From Anas platyrhynchos (taxonomy: Eukaryota > Chordata > Aves > Anseriformes > Anatidae), in contig NC_092600.1 in the NCBI RefSeq assembly GCF_047663525.1, forward strand, positions 2,910,001-2,974,000: a stretch of DNA of 64,000 nt, read 5' to 3'. Shown piece by piece: positions 1-11,313 of the stretch (positions are counted from its first letter, which is position 1; every line of letters starts with the position of its first letter). The notes under the pieces were generated by a model that saw nothing but the letters and a program-made list of their open reading frames with translations, ran no database searches and was not told the origin of the DNA. A program made the position numbers and the translations under genes.

Positions 1-1820
1 TGGCTGGTGCTAATGCAGACATCTCCTCCCAGAGGGACACGGCAGCATGGAAGGGAGAGTGACCCGGAAAAAAGAACCATGACGTTACCAGGACTGCTCT
101 AACAAACAGGAGAGCGAGTAGCTCACTTCGTTCTTGCTTCTCAAGCTTCTCATTTTATGAAGGAACAAAGTTATCTGAGAAATGTTCCGGTTTTACAAAA
201 ATTTTTCACAAATGTAGTGTTTACTGAAGATTAAAGTAGAATGGTTATGCTGCAAAGTGCTACCTTTTTATGAAGTGTATTCCTTTATCAAATAGCATTT
301 CTGGGGAAAAACAGGCAGCAAAAACACAACTAGAAAGAACTTTCTGATGAGAAATTTTTTTTCACCTACATACTCCATGCAATCAACAGGACAGAAACTG
401 CAGCTGGTTCTTCAGAGGGAAAAAAAAAATAAAGCTTTCCATTTCCTGATGAAGTTACCAGCCACACCTGTTTAACTGCCAGGTAAGACTGAAAAGAAAC
501 CTATAAATTAGATAATGCTAACACCCGTGAGGCCATCCTGGTGTGTACAGCTTTGTCCAAGCCCACCGTGCCGGGCAGGAGGAGGACAGATGATCAGTGC
601 CCTCTGCTGCGAGCACTTATGTGCTGCTCGTGCACTGCCAGCCCCGCTGCGGGTGAGCCCGGCTGCTGTGGAAGAGCCTGGAGCTGGCCTGCAGCAGGCT
701 TCTTCCAAAAATCATAATTGAAAAATAAATAAAGATGCTGGGCTCGGTAAAGGCTTGGCTGATGCCTGCATTCAAGGAAGCAGCAGAGCAGCTTTAAGGA
801 AGCTGCTGTGACCTCTTGTTTCTTTCGCTCTTCCCCAGCGGTATCAAAGGAGAAGAAATGCTGTTGCTGCTGTGATTCTGCTGAAAAGGTTCCCCAGACA
901 AGTGGAAACTATGCGGGATTTCAGAATTAACCCTTCTGCTTGGTGCCTGAGGGGCTTTTCCACGCAGCTGGTGGCTGCCCCCAGGAGAGGTGGGGAGCTT
1001 TTGGGGTGACTCGAGCACCCTTTGGGTAGGGGATGTATTCGCTGCCAGGCCTGGGCAGCATGTTAACAGCGGAATAACGAACGATGCTGGACTGGCGTTA
1101 ATTATTTATACAAGTCCAAGCTTGCACTTGGTTTTTACAGTCTACTTTCTCCCTTGGGAATTAGCTGGAGCTAAATATAAACTGCAGAAAGCTGGAGGAG
1201 CGGCGGCAGAACGTAAAATTAAAGCAGGAGTGCGGGGAGAAGGAGGAAACTCAGGACAAGAGGGCTGCATTGGGCGAGCTGCGTGTTGGTGGCTGGGGAA
1301 GGATGGCTCCTTGCTCCTAAGCCTCCTGAGAAAGCTTGCTGCCTTGCAGTGTCAGTTCTCACACGTGTGCCTCACCGCAAGCGTGTTTTCACTGAGGTGG
1401 GAGCACGGTGTGGGGTTGACACCCCTGAAGGGCAGGTTCCTGAGCTGCGGGGTGGCTACGAGCACCCGTGGCAGCCTCATCCCAAAGGCCACCACCTGCT
1501 GAAGCAGGGCTGTGGTAAGAAGCCGATTTTGGCCTTTTGGGCTAGATTAAGCCCCCGGTCACAGCTCCATGAGCACACAGCAGCGGGACGAGGACATTTG
1601 GGGCACTTCATTAGGGCTCTTGTGGTGTTTTTTTGTGACCTCCCAAAACCACGAACTCAGAGCACCGCAGCACACGCAGCCAAAAACCCTGCTTCAGGGG
1701 CTGGCTGGGAACAGGGTCAGGACCTCGAAGCCTCCACCTGCAGCGAGGGCGCTGAGAAAAAATGAGGCAAAAAAAAACAAAACCTGAGGTGAGGCCGGGC
1801 AACCCCCCCCCCGCAGCAGC
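1..1820. other. Upstream flank of UBE2B, no supported gene
   Basis: No exon is recognisable on either strand. In mammals CDKL3 lies head-to-head with UBE2B on the opposite strand; I looked for its N-terminal kinase sequence (glycine-rich loop) on the minus strand and did not see it. A non-coding first exon of that gene could still lie here unseen. The sequence changes from AT-rich on the left to GC-rich as the UBE2B promoter is approached. Open frames around 990-1765 have no recognisable domain. Confidence 0.5.
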
Positions 1821-1912
1821 GCAGTGGGAGCTTCCCCCTCCTCGCCCCCCCCCTACACGGGCGGAATGGACCGGGCCGAGGTTCCCCCCCCCTCCCCTCC
1901 CCGCCTCCCGCG

Positions 1913-1920
1913 TGACGTCA
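1913..1920. promoter_or_regulatory. CRE palindrome (CREB/ATF site)
   Basis: The perfect 8-bp palindrome TGACGTCA lies about 120 bp upstream of the UBE2B start codon inside the CpG island. It is the full consensus cAMP response element bound by CREB/ATF dimers. Its place in a core promoter makes function likely, but binding is inferred. Confidence 0.7.
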
Positions 1921-2035
1921 CGGCCCGGCGGCAGGGGCCCGCCCCCCGCGGAGGGAGACGCCATTGCGGGTTGTTTGTGCGGGCGGCGGCGGGAGGCGGT
2001 GCTGCGGCCCGGGGGGAGCGTGTTCCGCCGCCACC

Positions 2036-2079
2036 ATGTCCACCCCGGCCCGGCGCCGGCTGATGCGAGACTTCAAGAG
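2036..2079 (+). CDS. UBE2B: UBE2B coding exon 1
   Basis: Encodes residues 1-14 and two bases of R15 ([14 protein letters not shown]...). The donor GTGAGG follows at 2080. The ATG has a strong Kozak context. The arginine-rich helix contacts E1 and E3 partners. Confidence 0.97.
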
Positions 2080-5000
2080 GTGAGGACAAGAGGGGGGGAC
2101 ACGGGGTGTCGTCTGCTTCCCTCTCAGCCGCTGTCCACCCCCCCCTTGGGGTTGGGGGGGCGCCCGGTGGCTGGGGCTGAGGGGATTCTGAGGGGATTCT
2201 GAGGGGGTTCTGAGGGGGTTCTGAGGGGATTGGGGCGCCCCAGGTTCTGGGCTCCCCTCAGGTTGGGGGGTGTCCCCCCCTCAGGTTCTGCCCCCCCCCC
2301 CGCCTCAGTTCTGGGCCACCCCATCGAATATTTGCCCCCCCCTTCTTCAAGTTCTAGGGTACCCCCCTCAGGTTCTGGGCCCCTCCCTTCAAGTTCTGGG
2401 GTCCCCCCCTTAACTTTCCCCCTCCCCCTCAGGTTCTGGGCTCCCCCTCAAGTTCTGGGTCCCTCCCTTCAAGTTCTGCCCCTCCTCAGGTTCTGGGTCT
2501 CCCTTCAGGTTCTAGGTCCCCCCCCCTCAAGTTCTAGGGTCCCCCCCTCAAGTTAAGCCCCCTCCCCAATTTCTGACGGCCCCTCAAGTTCTGGGATCCC
2601 CCCCTTCAAGTTCTGGGTCTTTTCTCTCCCCTCAGGTTCTGGGATCCCCCCCCCCAGTCCTGGACCCCCCATTCCTATGTGCTGAGACCACCCCAGAGCC
2701 GGGGGGTGCAGGGCCCGGTGCCCCCCAGCCCAGCCCTTAGCTCCCCCTCAGCACCAGCAGGGACCCAGCGCCGTGCTCATTAGCAGTGGTAATTAGCTGG
2801 AGGCTTTTAAATGGCCATGGCTGCCCCAGCGGGGTAACTCCACTTCCCGTCTGCCATGTAAATACGGCCCTAACGCATGGAAAGTCGCCGTGTGGTTTGG
2901 GCTGGGTTTTTTTTTGGGTAAACTTCAGGGTGTGCGGTGTGATTCCTGCGGGCCGGAGCGGCTCCTGGGCTGCTGGAGGTGAGTCAGCTGTGATAGCGTG
3001 GCTTTTTTTAGCGGAGCTGTGTTACACCAGGGCCTGAAAATACACGGGTAAACAGTTGACGTGTATTGTGTGGAGCTGAGCTGCGTGGCTGGCAGAGCTG
3101 CAGGGCCAAAAGCCCTGATCGATCCGAGAAGTTGGGATTTGTGAGGTGCAGGCCCTGCTTCTTGGGCTTTATTTGGGTGTGAGTGTTCGCTGTTTGGTGG
3201 TCCTCGATTCCCATTCGAATCACAACAGGATACTCGATGTTTTTTAATGTTATTGGGCTGCACAGGTGACCAAAAATCAGTGGTTCCTTCCGGGAGAAGG
3301 ACTAGGTGGTGTTTCAGGACAGCAATCAGACTTTTTTATGATTTTGTGGCCTCAGAAGGACTGGCTTGATAATTTTGAAATTTAAGGTGGAAGAGACTGA
3401 AGCCATGGAGGAGTTTAACCAAGTGAGCACAGTGAGACATGGGACACATGCATGTTTGTTTATTGAATATTTGATCACTTTAATACCCCAAAATGTACTC
3501 AGCTTTCTCATGTCAGCGCTTTGCTTCTCTCCTTCCTACCCCTAAGTTATATTTTTATTTAGCCTTATGGTACTCTTACCTCATACTAAAAAACAGACTG
3601 TGCGCCATGAACTGTGATTCACTTTGTTAAATATAAACTCCTCCTGCATGCTGCAATTGTCAGGAGTCGTGGAGGGAGAGCAGTCCAGCAGATCCTGGAT
3701 CATCCGATTTCACTAAACCATCGGAGAGAAAGGTTATTTTTAAAACAATATATATTTGCTGCTGGAAAAGGGGCTGCAAATACATTTCCCCTAACTCTTA
3801 AAAGCTTCCAGGCTCTGTTCGGATCAATTCAGCCTCCAGTCTTTGCCACAGCCCCTCGGGAGCCAGCCCTTTTGGCAGCAGGGTGCCGACGAGCTTTTAG
3901 AATCGATCCCAAACCCGGAGCCATCCTTCGGCCCCGCTGGTCTGGCTGAGTGCTCCGGCGGCGTCACTGGCACGCGGGCTGGCACGGGAGAGGTCCCGCT
4001 CCTGCTCCTGCCCAAAATAGTAGGTGGTTTGTGCTGCGGGTATGGAGCTGAACGGCCTGTGCTCGCAGCAGGGATGTAAACACAGCTCAGCAATCCCAGC
4101 TGCACGCTCAGCGTTACCCAAGAGGATGGGCAGAAGGAGGGCGTCTAGTTCTTGGAGCTGTCAGCATGCAGTGTGCTTTTCCTAGGCCAAGGGTTAAGGA
4201 ACTAAACAGCATTTAAAGGCTTCCACTAGTGACTTAGAGACAAATGTTTACCATTGTTGAGCTGGTGGCAGGGAACAGCGCGCAGGTTTTCCCCTCGCTC
4301 CCTCTTCCCTTTCGAAGCAGGCAGCTTGCCAGCCAGAACAGGCTCACACCACATGCAGCCGCATCGTGCGCAGATCTGGGGATGCAGAAGTTGAGCTGTC
4401 GGTGCTTTGCCCTTGGTTCCTGCAAGCGTGCCCTGCAAATATCACTGCGTGGTGTTCAGCCCCTGCTTCTGGCTGGAACTTGTGCTCTTCTGCATTGTGG
4501 CAGCCAGCAGCAGTCGCTCTTTCATAACTTACTGGGTAGTACCATCAGTCCCAGCTGTGGGGCTTTAAATTACTCTTGCAGTTGATGCTCTTCTCCCTGA
4601 GCACTGAATTTATCCTGCTGGGTAGGTGCAGTGTGTTGGTGTAATGCCTGAGACACTCCTGGTGTGCATCACCTCGTAGTTCTGTATTTGGATCGTTGCT
4701 CCTCTGCACGTAACACTTCAGGTACTTGCTAATATGGGACGAGAGAAAATTTCTAAAAAGTGGCTGTTACAATCAAATTATGCTCACAGGTGGAGATATT
4801 TCACTTACGTAAGCCTTGTTCTATCTTTGTAATCCTTAGGTTGCAAGAAGACCCTCCTGTGGGTGTCAGTGGTGCACCGTCTGAGAATAATATAATGCAG
4901 TGGAATGCAGTTATATTTGGGTAAGAGCTTTTGGTCGCTACCAAGTCCTACATCAAAAGGCTAATAAAACCTGTTCCTTGGGTTGGTTTTTGTTTGTTTT

Positions 5001-8000
5001 ATGATGCTTTCTTTGTTTTGTGGATGTGCACTCAGGAAACTTTAAAAATAAATAAATAAAAAAACAACCAAGTGTGCTGTCCCAGTGAAAATTTGTTTTC
5101 AGGGGGTTATAAAGAATGCCTAAGAAAGGCGATGAACAATTTTAATTCTTTCCTTTTGTTGAATAATGTTTGCCTGTGTTTTAATGAATAGATTGTAGAG
5201 GAATTGGGTTATGAAAAAGCAGGCTTGCTCTTTAAAAGTACATAAGAGCACCACATGTTCTTGGCTATTAAATCCAGATGTATTAGCAGTGATTGGACTG
5301 ATTCCCAGGAGAATGAGGTACAGGTTCTATTACATTTATCTCTTAGAGGTCCCCTCCTGTAGGGTGTATCTTACATTCTTTCGTAAAAATGAAGTCAGCT
5401 TGCCAGCAGTTTGCTCGTTAGTTCAGCTCTAGCCTTACGCGTGGCACATGTGTCGTTGGGGATGATGAGGCAGTGGGTATCTGGACTTGCAGATTGATGT
5501 GGGAAAGTGCTAATTAAGACAGAGTTCCCATAAATTGCCTCCGGATGTTTCTCTAAATATTTACATGATTGCATCCACTTCTATCATGAAGAGGATGAGG
5601 AAGAAAATATATATTTACTGTGCATGTTTAGAAGTAATGATCATTATTAACCAGTTTATTTTTAAACCTTTCAGGCCAGAAGGGACACCTTTCGAAGATG
5701 GTAAGCAGCTAACTTCTGTTCCTTCCATCATTCTTGTAAATATTGCCAGTGTTAACGCTGCTCTGCTTTGAGGAATAATAGATGTTATAGAAGTTGGAAC
5801 AAGCTAAGCAAGGAAAAAGAATAAAGGAGTAAGGTCTTGTTGGCCCTGAAAATACCGTGTTTTGCTGTAAGTGGTGTCCAGTCAGAGTGGCTCGTTACAC
5901 AGCTGTGAAGCACTGCTCACATCGAGGCTTGTTCAGACACAGAACGCTCAAACTTTTAGTGAGGGAAGTTGGCCCAGTGCTGCCAGATGTTTTCACATCT
6001 CTGCAGATAAGCTCAGCAAGAGAGCTGAGCAGGACACTTTTCTGGTTCTGTCTTTGTAGCGTGCTTGATTCATCTCTGCTCTTCTAACTAAGAGCAGGTG
6101 AAAAATCTTGAATTGCTCTGAATATAGAACTTGGGGAGGGGAGGGGGGATACCCACTCCGTATGTAAACAGGGAAGTTGCTGTGTAATGAGCCTCCTGTA
6201 AGCATATGAGGGGTAATGAGTTTAATAATTGTAGTATTACTGCAGTAATCAGCAGCAGATGGGGTTTTCTCTGTGTTGGGTTGGAGGAGTTACAGTGAGT
6301 TATTCACTGATCCATAATAAAGGTTTTCAGTGAATCAGCCATGAGCTCCAAAGGCTGGGATTGCTGATTATGAAATTCCAGGGTTTCTTTGCTGGCACCA
6401 CGTTGCCTTCTTAATGAAACACCTTAAAGTCACCGTAGTCCATAGAGCAGGCATATTCGGTCACAGGAACAGGGAGGAGGGCAGGGGGATAATTGTTGGA
6501 CCTAGCTGCTGCTGCTGTTACTGCCATTACCAAGTAGGATTTCCACAGTTCCATTATCTCTTGAAACATCTGAAAAGAAACCAGACTCAATGTGGTTTGT
6601 TTGTATAATGGTGGGAAAAAATACTGATTGTAGAGCATGTGAATTAACTTGCTTAGTATGTTCCTGGAGGGTTTTTGGGTTTTTAATCACCTGATGGTGT
6701 TTATGTTTGTTTGGACAGGTACTTTTAAACTAGTAATAGAATTTTCAGAAGAATATCCGAATAAACCTCCGACTGTTAGGTTTTTATCAAAAATGTTCCA
6801 TCCAAATGGTGAGTAAATCATTTTTATTTAGCCCTAACACCCATTAAATATTACAGTGCAGTCATGTATTCTGCAAAGCTCCGGGATGCTCAGCAGCTCT
6901 CTCTCTCAATCCACCACCACCTCCTAAGTAGACGTCTAAGGCAGTAGCTGCTTGATGAAAAACTTGAGAATTATGGTGCTGTTAGGAAGCAGCCATCCAT
7001 TTTTTTCCAATCAATACATATCAACGCGTGCGAGCACTGTCAGCAGGAGCTGTGCTGAGGCTGGCACAAAGGGGGAGTCCTGCTGCAGATCCCTGCCCCC
7101 TTCCATTTTACAGCACTCCTGTCTGTGCAGACACATCTCAAGTTGAAGCAGGGAACTGATGAAGCCCAACATTACCCATTTCTGTCAGCTGAGGTTTCAG
7201 CCAAGTCAGTGCCTTCCTGGGATTCCCTGTGCCAAGCAGTGCCAGCACAGGGGGCAGGGGAGAGCAGAGGGGAAGGGGCTGACCCTGCCTCAGTCGTGAG
7301 GGCAGCCTGAGAGAGAGTGCTGTGGTTCCTCCTGCAGCTCTTCACGGGTTTCATCCAGTTGTTGGATGCATCCAACAGGGTGTGCAAGTTGGCATGACAA
7401 ATCTCAGCTTCTTACAAGCTTCTGTGCTCAGACTCCTGATAGCTATGCAGGCAGAAGTAGAACTTCAGGCACGCTTTTCAGTATTTTCTGTTGTCTGCCT
7501 TAGCATCTCTCCTGCTGAGTGCAGAGTGTGTGAAAACAGAGAGCAGAGCTCCCCATTCAGCGCGTGGTGACTGAGAGAGCCTCGGCTGGTGCAGTGCATC
7601 CCGTGCCTGCAGCAAATATCTCTGCTCGCTGGGAGGCATTACAGCAGTTTGAATCTGGGCTGGTCACACAGGAGGAGCAAGAAGCTGGGTCTGGGTCTAC
7701 CAATTCTTGTCTTAGTGCTGTCATCTTTGGCCCTTCCTCCTTTTCCTCTGAAGTGTTTTGTTTCTTCCAGTAATCTATCTCCTTCAAAATACAGGGTGTC
7801 AAGCCAGATGGGAGTGTCAGGCATAACTGCTATGCTCTGTCCTAATGCATTAATTTAAACACAGGCTGAAGTGATACAGTAATTAATTCCTTGAATGGTA
7901 TTTAATAAAATAAATGTAAAATAAATTTGATCATTTCTAAGTGGTATCTGTGTTGTATTCACAGTTTATGCAGATGGTAGCATATGTTTAGATATTCTTC

Positions 8001-8836
8001 AGAATCGATGGAGTCCAACATACGATGTTTCATCTATTTTAACTTCAATTCAGGTAAGTTTGCATCTCTTTAATAATTATGTTGTATTATGCCACTAAGC
8101 ATGTGTAAGTCTTAGTCTCTATTCCAGAATACACAGCTCAGTGGTGTGGCTAGTGAGTGTCTGTATCACAGAACTTCAAATACTTGCAGACTAAGCAGTA
8201 GTTTTTTAGGTCAAATAAAGACAAAGGGCTGACCTAGGTAATTACTGATTTTGACCTACAAAACTACCAGTGGTTATTTTTACAGGAAAACAGTTACTGG
8301 TTTGGATTCGTTTTTAACTGTTTTCAGCCAAGCTAGGCAAGCAGTTGTAATATTTGTATAATGTTTGAAATATTGCAACCTTTTCACAAAGCCTTGGCGT
8401 GTGAGTTCCTCAGGGTGACAGTATTGCTGAAATCTACTTAATTTGGAATAAGTAAAAAAGGGTGTAGCACGGCAAAAATGTTTTCTTTTCTCCTGGGTGA
8501 TTGGTTTTATTTTTCTACCATGAAGTTGAGGAGGTATCTCAAGCCCCTCGTTAGTCCTGAATGATGTTAGTGGTGTAATGGCCAAATAATCAATTAGCAT
8601 CATACTGCTAAACCTTGGATTTTCAGGTTATAAGTTGTTTGTTTGTTTGTTTTCCTTGTTCTAAAATGTGCTGGTTTGTCTCACTTTTTGTTCTCTCCTT
8701 CTTACAGTCTCTGCTTGATGAACCTAACCCAAACAGTCCGGCGAACAGCCAGGCAGCACAACTTTATCAGGAGAACAAACGTGAATACGAGAAAAGAGTT
8801 TCAGCTATTGTCGAACAAAGTTGGAATGACTCGTAA
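2036..8836 (+). CDS. UBE2B: UBE2B: E2 ubiquitin-conjugating enzyme (RAD6 homolog B), six coding exons
   Basis: Coding exons are 2036-2079, 4840-4920, 5675-5700, 6719-6808, 7965-8053 and 8708-8836; all introns are GT-AG. The spliced CDS is 459 nt, giving 152 residues, the normal family length. The product charges ubiquitin on a catalytic cysteine and passes it to targets such as histone H2B and PCNA with RNF20/40, RAD18 or UBR-type E3 ligases, mainly in the nucleus. The UBC fold fills the whole protein. The HPN motif is at 78-80 and the active cysteine is C88 in exon 5. The basic N-terminus ([12 protein letters not shown]) is the E3-contact helix. Residues that separate UBE2B from UBE2A are all of the B type: V22, Q35, V56, S60, L73 and the C-terminal WNDS. 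No frameshift or missing residue is seen, and the protein matches mammalian UBE2B throughout as far as I recall. The intact intron structure excludes a retrocopy. Confidence 0.98.
2178..2655 (+). repeat. C-rich minisatellite in UBE2B intron 1
   Basis: About four tandem 13-bp units (gattctgagggg type) at 2178-2230 are followed by roughly 15 degenerate units of about 20-23 bp built on CCCCTCAGGTTCTGGG, with spacing varied by C-runs. The tract is strongly strand-asymmetric (C on +, G on -), so the minus strand could form G-quadruplexes just downstream of the promoter. It is non-coding; the open frame at 2230-2556 exists only because the repeat lacks stops. Confidence 0.85.
4840..4920 (+). CDS. 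UBE2B: UBE2B coding exon 2
   Basis: Completes R15 and encodes residues 16-41 plus two bases of G42. The acceptor is ccttag at 4834-4839 and the donor GTAAGA is at 4921. It contains V22 and Q35, which mark UBE2B rather than UBE2A. Confidence 0.97.
5675..5700 (+). CDS. UBE2B: UBE2B coding exon 3 (26-nt micro-exon)
   Basis: A very short exon encoding PEGTPFED, with split glycine codons at both ends (G42 and G51). The acceptor follows a T-rich tract ending tttcag; the donor is GTAAGC at 5701. It fits the family exactly and keeps the reading frame. Confidence 0.96.
6719..6808 (+). CDS. UBE2B: UBE2B coding exon 4
   Basis: Encodes residues 51-80 plus one base of V81: [20 protein letters not shown] and on to the HPN motif (78-80), whose asparagine supports catalysis. 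The acceptor is ggacag and the donor GTGAGT at 6809. Confidence 0.97.
7965..8053 (+). CDS. UBE2B: UBE2B coding exon 5 (active-site exon)
   Basis: Encodes residues 81-110, including the catalytic cysteine C88 in [10 protein letters not shown]. The acceptor is attcacag; the donor GTAAGT is at 8054. It ends in phase 0 after Q110. Confidence 0.97.
8708..8836 (+). CDS. UBE2B: UBE2B coding exon 6 with stop
   Basis: Encodes residues 111-152 and the TAA at 8834-8836. S120 sits in NPNSPAN, the CDK-type phosphosite known in the UBE2A paralog. The C-terminus reads SWNDS, the UBE2B form. The acceptor is cttacag. Confidence 0.97.
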   Translation, partial: SLLDEPNPNSPANSQAAQLYQENKREYEKRVSAIVEQSWNDS

Positions 8837-10018
8837 CAGCTGCTTCGTTCCTCTCCATCCTCATAATCATTATGTACAATTTAACTCTCAATAGAAAGGC
8901 TACCAGAAATTTCAAGTGCCACAGCTCTAAGAATTTGCATAAAAACTCATCTGCAAACAGAATTAAGCCCTCCAGTTTAGGAAACGTAAAAGCTTGTGTA
9001 TCTTGATTAACGTACTTTTTATTGCATGGTATGAACTAAGTTATTGCTACATAAATTTGTAATATATCCTGTTTGTATTTTTTTTCCAAGTGTATAATGT
9101 TGGTGTGGAGTTTTCATGACAGAATATACACATTTTGTAAATCTGTACTTTTTCAAATATTGAATGCCTTATTTTTGAATTCTTTAGATTTTTAAATTGG
9201 AGAAAAGCACTTAACAAAGTTTTTATATATAAATATTTCATGTAAAACTGTTAAATACATAACCTCAGTGCAAGACATCCTTCTCTCCTTCTGTATCTCT
9301 GTCAAAGGGCTCATTTTCAGTCTGTTTTCCCTTTTGCTACGTGCTGATTATGCCATGCACCTTACAAACAGAAGTTAATCCATGCTATGGTTGTCTTTGC
9401 TGTGGATATCTCCACTCCTAAGACTGTTTCTGTGGTTCTGTGTGTCCTCAGTTGTATGAGGAAGAGTCTTGGTAGCTGCCACGTTAGAGGGGACAAACAG
9501 ATGTAACCCAAAACCAGCAGCAGAGCTGCAACAGCCCCATCACAGGCTTCAATAATAATGCAGTACCTTTTAATTTTTCATGGAGATTCTATTTTACCAA
9601 GCTGTAAAGTATTCTCATCTAAATATGTCCTATATTCATATATTCACTGTAATATAGTCTTGAGTATCTTCTACTAATTAAACAGGTGTCCCATTAGTTT
9701 CCAATGGACTGGGGAAAAATGAATCACCAACAGCAGAGAACGTGACTGCATGACTGTATATTTACTGGAATTATTCTTTGGAACCTGGCATCACATCTGC
9801 TTCACAGAGGTGCCAAATATCCTGAAGTTGCCAATTTTAAAGAAGTTTGGTTTTGTCTCTGTAAATGTTGATATGCTGATTTCTTCCTTTATTCTGTAAA
9901 CCACAGCAGGTGTTTATAGTACCAAATTAGGCCTTTTTATCCTTCCAGCAATGAAATTGTAATCCCTTCGTCGTAATTCCAGCGAGCATTACCTATGTAT
10001 TAAAACTCAAATCCCATA
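8837..10018 (+). other. UBE2B: Probable UBE2B 3' UTR
   Basis: AT-rich non-coding sequence runs on from the stop codon. No canonical AATAAA was seen in this stretch. ATTAAA variants occur at 9677-9682 and 9999-10004. The second lies about 15 bases before a genomic A15 run (10021-10035), so the longest transcript may end near 10018; a genomic A-run can also cause false internal priming in cDNA. The boundary is inferred. Confidence 0.6.
9999..10004 (+). promoter_or_regulatory. UBE2B: Candidate poly(A) signal ATTAAA for UBE2B
   Basis: The common ATTAAA variant lies about 1.16 kb past the stop codon and 16 bases before an A15 run. Another ATTAAA at 9677-9682 is an alternative. Which one is used cannot be told from the DNA. 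Confidence 0.45.
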
Positions 10019-10949
10019 CCAAAAAAAAAAAAAAATGCAGCTCACTGAAAAGCGATGAAAGTTTATTTCAGCTGGAGAAAAAAAATATTTATTATTAGTG
10101 AAAGCTATTTTGTGTAAATGCAATGGAACAGGAATATCAATTTGTACCTCACCTGCTCCTAAAGTTGTATGATTTATAGGAGCAGCACTATTAATTATAA
10201 GCACCGCACTTGGAATGCTTTTTAAACTGTTCTGTGTTGGGAGCTTGTGGAGCAAAAGCATTGCTCCTTAGAATCTAAGAAGTTTTAGAAAATTGCAGTT
10301 AGTTGTAGAGGCTTCAAAGTATTAGCACTAATACTACACTAAAATCTTGAAAAGTCACTTTTAAGTCAGGGAATTTACGTTTAAAAGATCTTGAAGCTCT
10401 AATTGGTAACAGAGCCCCCAGAGGACCCAGTTTGCCTTTTTGTAGCAGCGCTATGGAACAGGGGTAAGTAACATAAACCAGCATCAAGGCAAAGATGTTT
10501 ACAAATCTAATACCAAAAAGGTTACTGTTTCTAAGAATTAGTCTAAATTCTGAGTATTTTTCTCACTTTAACCTCCCATTTCACTCCTTATTTTTGTTCC
10601 TTTGATGCGTGTGAGAAGAGATTCGCATTCAAGCTAATTCACATCAGTTTGGTTATTCCTGTGCAGCTCAGCCTGCTCACAGACCGATGAAGCTCAGGAC
10701 GTTTGGTTTTGTGGGGGGGGGGTTTCTGAGACAGAACCGGGGCAGGAGGGGGTTTGATCAGCGACCAGTGCCACAAACTGGGCTGCCCCGAGCTGTACAG
10801 CCACACACACACTTCGGGGGCTGAGGCGCCTTCTCGGGGGAGGCCGGCAGGGACTGAGAGACCGCAGAGCCCCCCGTGGGGGCTGCGGGGCATTAACCGA
10901 GCCCCTCACGGTGCTCAAATTAAGAGAAATCCCAATTAAAAACACGGGA

Positions 10950-11155
10950 ATTGGAGCCCCGCGGCCTTCCGGCAGGAAGGGGGCGGTGCAGGCCCCGGAA
11001 GCGCTCCCCGGGCGGCCTCCTCTGCCCTGGCGGAGCGGGGCGGGGCCTCCCCCCCCCCCCGTGTGATTTAGGGGTTAATTAGGCGGTGTAATTATGGCAC
11101 CGCGGCGTTAGGACGGCGGGGTTAATTCAGACATGTGCTCACGGCCGTGGCTGTG
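10950..11155. other. Isolated GC-rich, CpG-containing patch
   Basis: A block of about 200 bp with several CpGs and a GC box (gcggggcggggcc) next to a C-run sits in otherwise AT-rich DNA about 1 kb past the presumed UBE2B 3' end. It resembles a small CpG-island promoter, but no ORF or donor site of a known gene is attached. In mammals the minus-strand gene CDKN2AIPNL lies downstream of UBE2B; I found none of its coding sequence here. Confidence 0.4.
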
Positions 11156-11283
11156 GGGGCACGGCGCCTCATAGGGCTTTAGCTCTGACAGCAAGCAGTG
11201 CACAAACACGTTTACCCTGTGGGTTCCCCAATACAGACCCCAAACCCCTCTGAAATCTTATTTAATTACCCACCCTGGTGCTG

Positions 11284-11313
11284 CTGTGACACACTGTGAC
11301 ACACACACACACA
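11284..11313. repeat. Short CA microsatellite
   Basis: Two tgtgacaca units run into about seven CA dinucleotides. It is a simple sequence with no gene attached. Confidence 0.8.

Larger units (their letters stand above)
1830..2079 (+). promoter_or_regulatory. UBE2B CpG-island promoter and 5' UTR
   Basis: This is a GC-rich, CpG-dense block directly upstream of and including UBE2B exon 1. It has C-rich Sp1-type motifs, a CRE palindrome and no obvious TATA box, which suits a housekeeping promoter. Transcription probably starts between about 1940 and 2000, but the exact site cannot be read from sequence. The ATG at 2036 is preceded by gccgccacc, a near-ideal Kozak context. The island could also serve a divergent transcript to the left, as the UBE2B/CDKL3 pair does in mammals; that part is inference. 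Confidence 0.8.

Noticed and set aside
1-1820. Coding start of CDKL3 on the minus strand, expected from mammalian synteny
   Set aside because: No glycine-loop kinase sequence was found. Only non-coding exon(s) could be here, and these cannot be supported by sequence alone.
10021-10035. A15 run as evidence of a processed pseudogene or SINE tail
   Set aside because: No element body lies upstream other than the UBE2B 3' UTR and there is no target-site duplication, so it is read as a simple A-run.
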